This document shows positions 1 through 13,443 of a DNA stretch of 64,000 bases, piece after piece. Both the position numbers and the translations under genes were made by a program. The notes under the pieces were generated by a model. That model made no database searches and was not told where the DNA came from. It saw only the letters and a list, made by a program, of their open reading frames with translations. The stretch comes from Linyphia triangularis (Eukaryota > Arthropoda > Arachnida > Araneae > Linyphiidae), in the NCBI GenBank assembly GCA_963978545.1, contig OZ021726.1, forward strand, positions 56,341,959 through 56,405,958, read 5' to 3'. Position 1 is the stretch's first letter; each line of letters starts with the position of its first letter.

Positions 1-160
1 AGAATTATCGTCAAAAATATCACTAAACTGGCAATTTTTTCAAATAAATGAGAATGCTAATAATACTATTCCACGTCAAATTTAAATGTAGTGACCAGTA
101 TTATAGTGTAATTAAAAGTTGTGCGATGTTCCACTCACCTAACAGTTTATATTTAATTAT
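1..160 (+). repeat. End fragment of dispersed repeat family R1
   Basis: The segment around 61-140 (ATTTAAATGTAGTGACCAG, then GTTGTGCGATGTTCCAC) matches the ends of the R1 copies at 33400, 37950 and (inverted) 55240. No coding potential. Confidence 0.6.
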
Positions 161-712
161 TGTTTAGTGTCTGGGTTTTCTATAAAGTGCAATGTTCACT
201 CATGACTTATGTTTTTCAGAGAGTCCGTTTCTCCAGCCTCAGTCGGGTGTAGCGCGTAATTATCATCAAATAACACATTAAATGACAAGTATGCTCTTCT
301 GGTGAAAAATCCATGTATAGTCTTGCAGTTTGGTATAGTTTTCGATTACCTTAGTAAATTACTGATCACTGAATAATCCCAATGATGAAATTTAATGGAT
401 AATTTGAGTAATAATCAACAAAGTGTTTGTTGGGGGAAAAATGCAGTATATATTTGCTTAATTTTTTTCTCAGGCTAATGGGGAGGGGATGAACCCCCAA
501 CCCCCCTCGCTACGCCTATGTCAATGAGAGAAATAATCCAATCAGGACCTTCCGAATGTATGCTATTAGTATAGTCTTTCATCTACTAATATTTATCTTC
601 AAACTATTAAAAATTCAATTCAGATAATGAATGGGTGAAGGGCCAAAAACTTTAGTTACTTCTAGATCTACGTAGCAGTTTATATTCACGAATATGAATG
701 ATCCAAGTAGAA
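161..712. other. Non-genic stretch with a possible hAT terminus fragment
   Basis: No gene seen. At 480-525 a G/C-rich stretch ending CCTCGCTACGCCTATG resembles the terminus of a hAT-type transposon, and a similar GGGCGTAGCC end occurs at 31340. No partner end was identified. Confidence 0.3.
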
Positions 713-2931
713 AATGGCGGATTCAGCCAGGGGGCGCGGGGGGCGCGCGCCCCCCCCCCCCTCAGGTTATTGTTATTATTTATTTATTTTAGAATTTGCA
801 GAAAAATAAAAAATATATATTTTTTTTTAATAAGTTCACATAACTAATATATTTCGACCTTCGTCTAATTTCCGAAAAAAGCCCCCAAAAAATAAAATAA
901 AATAGCTTATTTTTGGTTCAAGGTTCTTTTATAGTCCTCTCCTTTCCCATTCAAACGGACGTTAGAAGACTGTACAAGTATTCAAACCTCCACCCCCTTG
1001 ACTTTGAAGACATCTCCACAACACTTTACCATAGGAGTTGAGATAGGTAAAAACTCTTTTACAAAATAGTGATTGTTTACTTTTATTTTGTAACAATACG
1101 TGGCACTCTCCAATATCCACAGTTAAATCATATTTGAGAAAGACAAGCAAAACTAATACTATTAAGGGCCGAAACCAAAGCGAATTTTCCTCTCTGAACT
1201 TCAAACTTTGACGATCTCAAGAGGGGGAAGGGAGGGGGGAATACACCGGATGTCGTCTTTCTCTCCTGATCTCCCACAAGGGATGGCCATGGCGAGGAAT
1301 ATCACTGGACACTGAATGAGTTAACATCTCCGCCCCCCCCCTGGGTCCTTGTCCTTGAAACCCTCTTTTAAATGGTCGTGGTGGGGTTTACACAAGGAGA
1401 AGAAATTTTTGAACGTATGGTGAGAGTGTTGAGAGTTATATTCGGATTACAAACTGGGGTACAAACGGTACACTTCCGAAATTAACCAAAGAGTAAAGTA
1501 GGTTATAATACATAAATGCATCCAAGCGACAAAAAGTAAAAGGGAACACATTTTTTTAGCGTTTCTTTTTCTATTCTGAAATTATAAATACTATTTATTT
1601 GATTAAAAAATGTAAGCAATGGTTACGAGAGGCTAGAAAGAACGCCTTACTGGCGTGGAGGACTTTTTAAAAAGAATTGCTTTGTGTTTGGCACTCAAAA
1701 AGAGTTTTAAAAAGTTATTCTAAAGCGATTTTTGGAAATGTATCTGTCATTACCCATTTTTGTCTTATGTTTGGGAATACTTTTCTTCGATAAAAGTAAG
1801 TTAATCTTTGTTGTCTAGTGGCTTAATTTTTAAACCCTTTTTTATATTAACTTCGAATTTGTGTGTTTGTGAGGAATAAATCAGCGGAGGACTAATTAAT
1901 CCTCTTGTTATCCAATCGAGCTAAAATGACTTGTTGTCAATAACAATAATCCTGTTTTGGGACACAAGAAGAAGAAAAAAAAAAAAAAAAAAAAAAAAAA
2001 ATTAGCCAAAGAGACGGAATTGACTATTTCCTTCGTAGTGGTCATCAAAAACCATGAAAATTGAATCTCAGATCAAAATGGCTTAAGTAAATTGTAATTG
2101 TACATAAAAATTGGCAAGGAATATAAAGGATACATAAAAACTTTGTTTTTATGGATTCATTTTTTAAAATGAACTATTTGACCTGCCACACTGGATCCCA
2201 CTGCCTTTAACTTAAAAAAGTTTAACATAAAATTTCGCTACTCCTGGTTTTTATCGTTTGCTCTTTACTTTATCCTTTATATTAACTTTCGATTTTGTTT
2301 ATTTGTGGCGGGAAAATCAGTGGAAGGATAACTAACCCACTAGCCGTCATCCAATCAAGTTGAAACTTGGCAGATAGTCAATGACAATGCATTCTATCAA
2401 GTTTCGGAGATTTTCACTAAAAGACTGTTTTTACTCATGCTTCTATTAACACTATAAATCTTGTGTATGTATTAAATGATTTATATCAAAAACTTTTCTT
2501 TTATGGATTCATTTTTTACACACATAGGCGACAATTTTTTTTTTCACTGAACTACATAAGTGTAACATTGTATCTATGTAAAAAATGCTCTGATTGGCTG
2601 AAATAAAAGCCAATAATTGGAAAAAAAGGATGGTGTCAGAAATATTGAAAATAAAATTTAATTTTGAAGAACAAGAGTAGAAAATATGAAAATAAATTGT
2701 CAACAATTACAATAAAGTAGTTAAAGAAAAAAACTACAAGATGTAAATGTTAGTGTATTAGAAGAGCCGAATCTTGTTTTATTATTTAGATTAAATATGT
2801 CAAAGTCTAATATTGCTTTAATTGGTAGAAGTTCTCTATAGCATTGAATATAAATTGTTTTATATTTCTTGATAAATCTCACTTGTCCATAGATGGATAA
2901 GTATAAGATAACTAAGTATAGTTTGCTAAAT

Positions 2932-2967
<36 letters not shown>

Positions 2968-3621
2968 CTGGAATTTGTTTTGTGCTAATTGTTCAATGTT
3001 TAAATTGTATTTTTTTTTCTATTGCCTTATTAAAAATAATACTTATAATTATTAGTAAAATTAGTAAAACGTTCTCTTTGAAAAACAATGTTTTCCCTGA
3101 ATACTTTAGGTTACTTGTGTAGCAATGGATTATCCAGTAAAACAACGTATTTTTACTTACTAAGCTCACTGCATGAATATGTTAAATTTTGATGTACAAT
3201 TACTGATACATTTTGATGTAAGTATAGTATAGGATTTATACTTAGTCAGTTAGTCACAAATAATAGTAGCAAGTTCCCACTTTCATTGTAATTTCTTTAG
3301 TATAATCGATACTTCAGAGGATGTAGCTTGCAAAAATGTTTAAAATGCACGATACATTTTGAATACAATTTGTTTTTAAAATAAAACAGGTGATTAAAAC
3401 ACCAAAGGACAGTGTTAACGCGATCTAACAGCTACCACGCCAACCTTACGCTAAGATAGCAAGTCAGAAATGTGACGAAAGAGTCAATCAATGACTATGG
3501 AAAATCTCAAAGTATATTTCTTAAACACTGTCTAGCTGCTTTTTTTTTTTTTAATTCGTCCTGGCTAAGGCACAATCTTGCGCCCCCCCCCCCCCCTCAG
3601 GAAAATCCTAGATCCGCCACT
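713..3621. mobile_element. hAT-type DNA transposon remnant (element A), non-coding
   Basis: The left end AATGGCGGAT and right end ATCCGCCACT are inverted repeats. The 8-bp flanks AAGTAGAA (705-712) and GAGTAGAA (3622-3629) match at seven of eight bases, as expected for a hAT target duplication. G/C-homopolymer runs sit just inside both ends. The interior has long A runs (about 1976-2000, 2932-2965) and a direct repeat (about 1840-1950 against 2275-2390). No transposase reading frame is recognisable, so it is a non-autonomous or decayed copy. Confidence 0.6.
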
Positions 3622-3888
3622 GAGTAGAAGTCACTGAATCATGGTAATTTCTAGGTCAATTATCAAAACTTATACGATCTCATGGCCACCAATTGCTCAT
3701 TGCAATTCCATCATCTGCCAATGATAGTAAATGCATTGCGAAAAGTCCTAAAAAAGTCAATTTTCAACTTACGAGTTTTAAAATCTGGCAATACTGTATC
3801 AACAAAAGTTGCTCATTTACAAATCACACTCACAAATGATAGCAGCTAAAGCTGTGGTTTAACACGTTACCAGTCGGGGTTCCAGCTC

Positions 3889-4060
3889 AGATCGCTAGTT
3901 CTGTGAGTCTGTGACGTAAGCAAAGTGACTACTGCTTCATCTGTAGGTAATCACGGGAGAGCGCACGTGATTGGTTGATGGGAATCTAAGGCGCCAGTAA
4001 ATAAAAAATGCGTAGTTCACTGGAACCAGTAGCTAAGTGACGTCACAGACTAGAGATCTA
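3889..4060. repeat. Small imperfect inverted repeat, MITE-like
   Basis: Ends AGATCGCTAGT (left) and CTAGAGATCT (right) are near inverses, and both arms contain TCTGTGACGT. A perfect TGACGTCA lies at 4038-4045. No convincing target duplication. Confidence 0.35.
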
Positions 4061-5451
4061 ATGATTGGATGATCATGGGTCCTTGCCCAACTCCCAGGGG
4101 CGGTCGAAGCAAATTTTTAACTATAAGCGAAGACAATTTTGGCGCCCCCTCTTCCTTACCGATTTTACTAAAAAAAAAAAAATTATATAAATGTTACCAC
4201 CTCTAATTTTTAGAATTCGGAATCCAATAATTTTTATAGATTAAATTTTAAAAATTAAATATAAATATGCAAACTATTTTTTAGATATTAAAATTAATAA
4301 AAATATGTACTGAAAATTTAAGTACCATGAGATTATATAAGTAAGAAATATTTTGAATATTTAAATATGTTCATGTCCCATAAAGTAAGATAAATAATTA
4401 AAGTCGTCAAAAATGGGACGCAATTAAAATTTAAACATGCATTTAAAAATTAAATCGAAATTTTCAATTAAGTTATTGAATTCTTAGACATGATTTCCAC
4501 AATTACTAGTGTATATCCAACATTTTTTTATTTGTCAATCAAGTAAATAAGAATAATTCCCACTTTGTTTATTTCTTAATATATTAAATTATTCTTGATT
4601 TATTGGGTAAAACTACAAAATCCATTGAAAAGTCATTTTTTTTTATTAAAAATCGATGGTTTGGTTTTGGATATTAAATGTATATATAATAAATTGTAAT
4701 TATTAAATAATCCTCTTTGCCTCTCCACTAAAAAGTGTTTTAAAACTTTTATTCAGTAAACAACATTCAAAATAAAATATGTATATTACAAAAGATAAAA
4801 TGCTGCTGTATTATTTTTATTCAGTTAATTAATTGGGCATTTAAGCAAATATCTAAGCACAAAATACTTCATTATCAGATCAATTAGCAATTACAAATAG
4901 ATATACAATAATAAATATTTTGTTAAATACTATTTTTCAAACTTCATTGGTTTATGAAAAATTTAGCTAGTTCCAAATAAAACATTTTATTCCATGAAAA
5001 AGCTAAAAAATTGCATTAAAAATAAGTCTGTTTTTAAAAAAATAAATGACGAAATAGTAAAAATTGATTAGCACTAATTATAAAGTGAGCCATTTAATTT
5101 CAGAATCAACTATGTGCAAATAAAATTCAAAATTGAAAAAAGCCATAGTTTTATTTTTAAATTTCTCATTTACAACCTTAACCTAAACTAATTTTGATAA
5201 AAACAAATTAAATGCTCATACCTAGTATTTCAATTGGGCTACTCTCTTTGCTATTCAAGTTTTTTCAACATTTCACTTGTAGAGAAAGAAGGTTGGGGGA
5301 AAAAAAAACGATATCATGATTTTAGTTTACAAAAGAGAACTAAGATAAATTTGCTCAGTTCAGATACAAGAACGACGTGGATCCGTGAAAGGAAAGGAGT
5401 TTCCAACGTTTTGTAGTCTAGAAGGAATGCCATTGGCGATTGCCTCTAGGC

Positions 5452-6636
5452 CAGGGTTTCTTAACCTTTTTGGCACAATGGACCACTTTAAAAATTTTAA
5501 ATATGTCATGGACCCCTCTGTGAAAAAAAAAATTGCTTAAACATCATTTATTACAAAATATATTCTGTTTTATTATTTAATTATTTTAATATTTTTATTT
5601 CAATAGTATAAAAAAATTGAAGAAATTAAAATTTTTAATGTGAAGGCTGTTGCTGCTTTTCCTTAATTAACAGATTGAATTGAGGGATGGTTTTCGACAA
5701 AGCAACGCGCATATCATGTTCGACATTCAGTCGATTTCGATGTTTTGTTTTTATTGTGACAAGTGTGGAAAATCCCGCTTCGCAAAGATATACTGTAGCA
5801 AACGGAATAATGGCTGCCATAGCTCGTTTTACAAGCAATGGGTAGGCTTCTCTTAAAGAAGACCAAAACTCTCCAAGAGTTTTTGAATCGAAATCCATTT
5901 TTAATAAGGACTTTGTTTTCAAATCAATTAGCTCATCTTTGGCAAGGTTCATGTCATCGATACAGTCAATATCACAAAGAAAAGGATTACGAATCCACAA
6001 CTCATCTTTTATATTTATTCCATCCGAATTGAAATATTTTTCAAATTAAACTTGAAGTACTTCCAGGTGTTCACAGATCTCATTTTTCAAGTTATTCAAT
6101 AACGAACTATCTTGCCGAGATCCATTTTCTAAAAGCACTTCGTCCAATATTTGAAAGTTTGCATATATCCCATTTTGAATTCTAATTTTCCAAAATGACC
6201 ATTTTCAATAAAAATGCCTGTAGTTTCTCAGTGGCATCTATAATAATTGTTGTATCAGGCCCTTGAATTGAAAGACATATATCGTTCATGTGCGTCTTAC
6301 CTCCAGGGCAGATCCAACGGAAATAAAATCGAGAATCAAGTTTAAAATTATACCGCTATTTCAAACTCAAACAAATTATCGACCAATGAAAAGGCAAAAA
6401 CAAAAGAGAAATAAATGAGCATGAGCGAAAAAGCGTCTCAAATTCTCTTCTCCGGAGGAGCGGAAAAAGAAACAGGGTTGCCATACAGAGCGCGCTAAGG
6501 ATGAAGTAGGTCCGGGTTAACACTGCTGGCTAAATATTGATGCAAACATTTTAAAAATTAGGATCAGTCGGCGGACCCCCAAAATATGACCCATGGACCC
6601 CCAAGGGGTCCATGAACCATAGGTTAAGAAACCCTG
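5452..6636 (-). mobile_element. Nested hAT transposon (element C) with perfect 8-bp target duplication
   Basis: Terminal inverted repeat CAGGGTTTCTTAACC (left end 5452, right end 6636) is flanked by perfect 8-bp direct repeats CTCTAGGC at 5444-5451 and 6637-6644. It is 1185 bp long and carries only the C-terminal part of a transposase on the minus strand. hAT elements make 8-bp duplications and encode an RNase H-fold transposase with a C-terminal dimerisation domain. Confidence 0.92.
5635..6075 (-). pseudogene. hAT transposase C-terminal fragment (ZBED5/SCAND3-like dimerisation region)
   Basis: The minus-strand frame from about 6000 to 5635 reads LWIRNPFL, EFWSSLREAYPLL, FATVYLCEAGFSTLV, KTKHRNRLN and ends in KQQQPSH. 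This is the pattern of the hAT C-terminal dimerisation domain as found in domesticated ZBED5-like proteins. Upstream in the same frame, EHLEVLQV is followed by an in-frame TAA near 6050. The BED finger and catalytic Asp residues are missing, so it cannot be active. Confidence 0.85.
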
Positions 6637-9344
6637 CTCTAGGCAGAGGGCAACCGGGGAGAAATGACAAAAGGAATTTTCCTCTCTATCGCAATTAACG
6701 ACCCCCCACCAAAGAACTTAAAACTATAAGAAGGCAAGCTTCGCCGATACGTAAGTGCTGCCATCTCGCGGATTTCCCAAGTTGAGAGCACAAAACTTTC
6801 GCCAAATTGCTCCAATTTCCAGACATGCGCAGAGCTTTATTCTTACTTTGGCGATCGTGCTTTTTAAACAAACAAATAAGAACATCAGATTTATTTCGTC
6901 GAATTCGTGGGAGATTTAAATAGCAGAACAAAAATGGAGGATTCTACTTTGCAAAGTAACATATTATTTATTCCAGTTTGCTCAAATTGTTCGCTTTTTG
7001 CACAATAAATTTCGGTAATGTTCTAAAGATTATAAAATTTTCGTTAGAGAATTTTAACAGGACATTTTTTGCAGTGTAATAAAACTTGATGGTTAGTGTT
7101 CTTAATCTTTTGTTTTTATTTTTTCGTCTAATTCAGCAGGCTAGTTTTTATGTTAAATATAGTTGTGTTTTTCATGAACTTTTCTTTTTTTATTACTTTG
7201 ACATCGCTTGAAAGAATGTATATCACTTGTTAGTTGTATAAATGCAAGCAATTATTATGTGTTTATTATGATTTTTTGAAATTTGACGCCAATCTCAATT
7301 ATCATTGCGGTTTTTTATTTGATGAATTAATAAAACTAAATGATTATCGTCAACTGTTAGTAAATTCTTCTAAACTAGTACATGCTAAATGATATTGGTT
7401 TTTGTAGTTGCAAGTCATTTTAAATTCTTGCACTCAATAACTAGATATTTTTTAGTTTCCCAATGTACTGCTTCGAAGAATGCATGAAAACTTTATCGAA
7501 ATCATTTTCTTCTAGAATGTGTTTCAATAATTTTGTAATTAGTAATTTTGTTATTTCTTGATGTTCATATTTCTTACGAAAACTTACTAAAAGTTCACCA
7601 ATATTGGAATATGCTGTACAAAACCCAAATCTAATATTAGGATTCGTATTTCATTACAGTATGGAACTTTTGCTATAGTGGTTCAATATAATATTAATAT
7701 TGTTTAAAAAAGTATTCAATTATTTTAGTTAAAAATATAAATTAACATAAATGGTTGGGTGTGTAATTTTTTTAAGTGAAAGTTTAATGAGCTAGGCAGA
7801 TTTGTTCTTTTTTTGGATAAAAGATTTCTGGGAAACCATAAAATGTAATCGCCAAGTGAAACCAAAAAGAACGATAAAAGGGCCAATGTAGAAACCCTGC
7901 AATGACATCATGTGCTCTCAACTATTTTACATTATCTCTATGGAAGCTTGCCATCTTTAACCCGAAGGGTTATTATAGTATCTCTGCCCCCACCCCCTTC
8001 CCCTTAAGCGTCGTAACATGCTTTTTTATTACAGACGTTGTCGCCAACTCACATTGTCAATCTGACGTATCCCGCACAAGAAGGCAACTTCAAAGCGCTG
8101 ATGAATGGTTACACAAATGGTTAGATGCTTTTTTCTTTCGATCCCGGCCAGACAGTCCTTATACAACCTCTGGAGGGCAGGGAGATAAAATCGGTATTTT
8201 TTGTGTTGGTTTCTCCTGCCTTAGAAATGAAATACGTTTTACAACTACACATAATTTTGCGACTGAAAGGGGAATATAGTTGGAATATGGCAGCATTCTT
8301 CAAAATGGAATCCAAAAGACAAAGGAAATTTTTCTATTGTAGTTTTATAACGATTCCTCTAATAAGCCTTTAGATTTTATGCCATCTATTTTTAACAAGA
8401 GATGCGTGTTTTTATTTGACTAACAAAAAATTACACGAACTCGTTATGGAACTTATTAAATCGTTCATTAAGAGTACACTTGCCCATTTTTAGAAATTAA
8501 AAACTATCAACAGGTGACAAAAATATACATTATTTCTTTTCATTGTATAATTGTTTGAAAAATATCAGTTGTGAAATATTAAAGTGATATAAAAAAGGAA
8601 CTCATTTCCTGTGAAACTTATTTAAATTTTTATTGCTTTTGGTGGTTAGCAATAGCAGTTAAAATAGTAGTAAGAACATTTATTATATGAATCACAATAG
8701 AAATATGTATAAGTAAATCAATTGTAACATATTTCTTTACACGTCACCGCTATTTAATATCCCCACACTCTACTTAATACACTTTTCAGCCGTCAAAAGT
8801 TTTCCTACGAGATTATTTCGTGTTTTATCAAATTCATTTATCTCTAATAGTTTACATTTTAATACTCCTCGTGTTTTTTAAAAAGTGACAGTACAACACT
8901 GCAATTATAAAGCAAACCATATTAAAATTCATTTTCAGATTAGAGCTTGTTAGGTGTTCGTTTCGATTTTAAAAGGATGCAATTTTGCTTTATAGAATAG
9001 TTGAGGATGTAACGAATGGTTTTGGAGAAGAATAATGCCTCGTTTTGTTTCGTAAAGAGAGTAGCAAGAAAGTGCAAGACTGCTAAAAATATCAACAATA
9101 AAAAAATTGTTTGCAATATAAATTTAATTTTTTTTTATATCAATTTTTAAATCTATTTTTAAGTATTGGCCTAAATTGTAAAATTATTACTATATTTTAA
9201 AATATGCTTTAAAAACCTAGCTTGACTTCTTAATATAACAATGCAATTTATCAATTCTACAATGATTTACACATTATTAGGATTTTTTTCGAATTTGACA
9301 GCCTGAGAAAAAAAAATCATTAAACTTTAATCACTAAACTTATA

Positions 9345-10560
9345 GAAGGGAGAGGAGCATTCGTGGAACACATTTATTGAAATAAGACTGAAAACTTTTA
9401 TTTTCAATTTGTTAAATGACTGAGTCGCTGAGTTAAAATAAAATCATAAAAAAATTTATCTTATAACGTTTCATCCCACCCAAATTCACGAAATTTCCCC
9501 AGAATAAGTGCATTTCTGTTTTCTTTTCACGACACGACGTGATTTTAGAGACGGAGATAGACCTTAGGTTGATAGATTTAAAAGATGTGTCCTTCTGTTA
9601 CCACCAGATCAAAAGCGAATTTTGAGGTGGTAAAGAAAATCAAATTTCTTACCAACGTGTTACAGGGGCGCTTTTTTCGTATTGGAAAGGGGAGGGGGGG
9701 GGGAGGCTTTTCTTTCGAGGGAGGGGCACGTTCGTTCACAGGACACATTTAATGAATTAATCCTGAAAAGTTTATTTTCAATTTCAAAAGTGACTGAGTT
9801 AAAAAAAAAAAAAATTAACTGATCTTTTGGCGCCCCTCCCAAATTTACGAAATTTCTCCACAATCTTTCTTTTCACAGTATGACACGATAGTAGAGACAA
9901 ATATAGAACTGAGGTAGGTAAATTTCAAAGATGTATCTCTCTGGTATTACCACTTTGTCAGCGAATTTTGAGGCGGTAAAGACAAATTTCTTACCAATAT
10001 CGTAAAGGGGCGCTTTTTTTCATTTTGGAAGGGGGGGGGGGGCTTTTATTTGGAGGGAGGGGCGTGTTCGTTCACTGGGAACATTTAATGAATAAATCCT
10101 GAAAATATTTATTTTCAATTTCAAAAGTGACTGAGTTAAAAAAAAATAACGTTGAACTGATCTTTTGGCGTCCCTTCCAAATTTACGAAATTCCCCCCGA
10201 ATCTTTTCCCTTTTTCACGAAATGACACGATAGTAGGAAACAAACATCGAACTGAGGTAGACAAATTTCAAAGATGTATCTTTCTGGTATCACCACATCG
10301 CCAGCTAATTTCGAAGTGGTAAACAGAAATCACATTTTTACTGTTATGGTACAAGGGCGTTTTTTTCGTTTTGGGAGGGGGGAGAGGGCGCTTTTCTATG
10401 AAGGAAGGGGGTGGGGGCATTTTTGAGGGGATTTTATTGATTTCATCCTGAAAATATTTATTTTCAATTTTAAAAATAATTGAGTCAAAAAAAAAAAAAA
10501 AAAAAAATACAGAACTTATATTTTGGCGCCCCTCCCAAATTTGGTAAATTTGGCGCCCCA
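9345..10560. repeat. Tandem repeat, about four units of 340-360 bp, inside element B
   Basis: The TTTTGGCG(C/T)CCCT block recurs at about 9820, 10160 and 10517, and an earlier, more diverged unit has its equivalent near 9462. Each unit also has a G-run block, TTTATTTTCAATTT and a poly-A stretch. Units are clearly diverged, so the array is not recent. Confidence 0.75.
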
Positions 10561-10607
10561 AGCTAAGGCTTGGTAGGATTGCACCTTTGACCGCCCCTGA
10601 CAACTCC

Positions 10608-13324
10608 AGTGTGTATGATAATGTGGGCTAGTGTGCGTAAATGTGCAAGCAAGCGTTGTGGTCCCAATATGTGTGAAAATACAATTTATTATTTAATGAA
10701 TTATTTTTAGTTGGTTTACAATTACAGGATATTGGTATAATCGAGAATAAACCATTCTTCATTAGTTTGGAATAGACCTTATTTTCATAGGCAAGTGATC
10801 GAATCTCATTGTTACTGAACCTATTTTCATGGGATAATGTAATTAGTTTCTTCTATTCTCATAAAATACATTGACATTTGATCATATTTTTCTCGAATTC
10901 TGATGATAATTCAACGTGTAGACATGATCCATGGATATTCATCCAAGCGGACGTTTGGGATCAGTTGCAGACAAGTTAAGGAGTTTAGTGCGAGAGACCT
11001 AATTGCAAATCCCTGTCACCCCTGTGTCACCCTTGTCATCCCTGCAAATTGCAATTGTCAGTCACGCACCATGTCATTAGAGACCGATGAAAGGCCAACC
11101 ATCGATCAAGGAGTAATTGCTACTACGAATCGTGTTTGTTTGGGTCAAAGAGATTTATATATTAAACGAAACATGTGTTCATCAAGCAAATTTCTTACTG
11201 TGTGCATTTTACTTAAATAAAAAATAAAAAATGTGGGGATTTGCAATTAATTCAACACAGTTCAATAATAAATGTTGTTCACACAAATACTTTTTAATTA
11301 CGTTTATTCATACAATATAGACTGTTGTATAAGACGCACTTTTCCTATTAAGATTAAACTTTTCAAAATAAAACATAGAATAAAACACCAGACACAAGGT
11401 ATTGACATAATACTTATACGCTATACTATCACACAAATTATATAACACAATATCTTCATAAAACAATTGAAGAATTCTCATAAGTAACTATCCCAATTCT
11501 AAAAGTGGAATAAATCATACAATACAGTAACAATTATAATTACAATGATAAAAGCTTACTATCGAATAACAACATTATTTTGACTAGACAGAAACACGTA
11601 CATATTGATAAAAAAGAGCAAATAAGAATACCTAAAATCTAATATATTTAAAGTACCTAGGGGTTTTCGAAAATTTATTACAAATAGAATTTCAATTGTA
11701 GTTTAAATTTTATGCAATGACACATCAAAATATGGAAGGCACGTCGTCAATGGGTTTAAAAAGTACAGCCGATAGTTACATTTTTATTTTTACATTCTCA
11801 CACATTATATGTAAAGAGTGTAATTATTGTCCAAAAATCTACCTGCATATTTTGTATCTTAGATTTTTTGGGAGTATATTGATCCAAATGACATACTAGT
11901 TTGGAAAGTGCAACTCGATGATGCAAATGATTTGTTCTTCCACTCACTCGTCTCTCTAGAAATTGTACATTATAATTTCTATAAGTAAAAAAATAATGAA
12001 TCTATTTTTATGAAACTGGAAGAAAATTTTTTTTGCTCCATTAATATGCTTACAACGAAAAATGGTATAATGTGAAGGATTAGAGAATACAATATTCGAC
12101 AAATAGATTATATAGTGATAAATCTTTTTTTATTTCACTTGTCAGGAATTTTTTTTTTTATTTTCAATGAACTTATTTCATTAATTAAATTACTTATTTT
12201 TTTAGTTTCTGCATTAATACAGTGGTAAACTTACACAATGGTTAAATCGGTTTATCGGTCTGTTCGAAGTCAGCATTCTTAACTAAAATTAGAATTTAAC
12301 AATTATTTTTGTCACCAAAAAATGTAAAAACTATAGACAAGGCGATATTTTGAAAATTTATTATTGCCAAATATTTCTAAAAAAACTTATGGTTATGACT
12401 GTTTGGCTGTCGAACTTTTGGTCGTTGTTGTTTTGAGACAGTTGAAAGTATAGTCAGACCTCATTTTTTTTTTTTAAATTTAAATTTTTTTTTTTTTTTT
12501 TTTTTTAATCTTTGAACATAACAAAATTTATAGACTACTCTTAGATATAATTAGATAAAAATATAGTTGTTCGTGATATTGTACAAAACATTTCAGACAT
12601 AAGAAAATTCTTTAATACAAGATGGAAGGCCAACGTCTCAAAAACGGCTCTTTGAAGAATTATTTATCGTGATTGACAATAACAATAGTAACTTTTACTG
12701 TATCACAACTAAGTGATCAAATTAAAAATTAAAATGTAGTATTAAAAAGTTATGCTCTCAAAAGAATTACTAGGACGTCAAAAATTATTTTGGGAAAGAA
12801 GTGAGAGACAGAGAGGTGGAGAAGGGATAAGGTGGGGGGGGGGGGTGGAGAGAGAGGTATAGGATATCCAACTTCATATTTTTTATATGTAATATTGATA
12901 ACAATGTGGCCATATTCAGTAATAAAGGTATTCACATTTAATCAAAGCTTAGAAGTGAATTGTCGAATATTGCATGATAATAAAATGTTACAATCCATGG
13001 AATTTTTTCTTGTTTGAGTTCCATGTTCTAATGGGCTAAAGAATAATTTCGAAATTAAAACACACTGTAGAAGTCTGAGTTTTATAACCACCTAATTTTT
13101 TTCTTTCAAATTTTTCGTGGTTAAGTGTTTATGGCAGAATTTAAATTAAACTCAACCGTATGTTTTTTACCATTTCATTTGAAAACATTGTAATTTTGCT
13201 TTCACCCATAAAATTGTAATTGTTCCACTTTAGTTTATACGAGATTTTTGTACTCTTATTTGTAAAAAAAAACACACATTTACATTTGGCATGCTTTTTC
13301 ATTTATCTTAACTATAATAGAAAT

Positions 13325-13356
<32 letters not shown>

Positions 13357-13443
13357 TGAATAGTACAGTAACAGTATTAAAATAATCTGATGAATATTAA
13401 AAAAGTACAGGTGAATAAATCCTATTTTATTCGTAGGGATTCA
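10608..13443. other. Intergenic, no gene recognised
   Basis: AT-rich DNA. A 105-codon frame at 10903-11220 (plus) shows no domain or repeat I recognise. Homopolymer T runs lie at 12466-12506 and an A run at 13329-13355. Confidence 0.45.

Larger units (their letters stand above)
4095..10599. mobile_element. Long hAT-type element (element B) with nested hAT and internal tandem repeats
   Basis: Both ends read CAGGGGCGGTC (the right one inverted), and both subterminal regions contain the TTTTGGCGCCCC motif. The flanks CCAACTCC (4087-4094) and ACAACTCC (10600-10607) agree at seven of eight bases. The 6505-bp interior is AT-rich, contains a complete smaller hAT (5452-6636) and about four copies of a 350-bp tandem repeat near the right end. 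No transposase of its own was recognised. A frame at 7902-8279 (plus) has no known motif. Confidence 0.6.

Noticed and set aside
7902..8373. Overlapping 125- and 82-codon frames inside element B as host genes or a transposase
   Set aside because: They lie inside a transposon-bounded region and lack hAT motifs such as a BED finger or dimerisation domain.
713..13400. CRISPR-like or other prokaryotic repeat arrays
   Set aside because: Tandem repeats here have no regular short spacers, and the genome is clearly eukaryotic (introns, SINEs, LTR elements).
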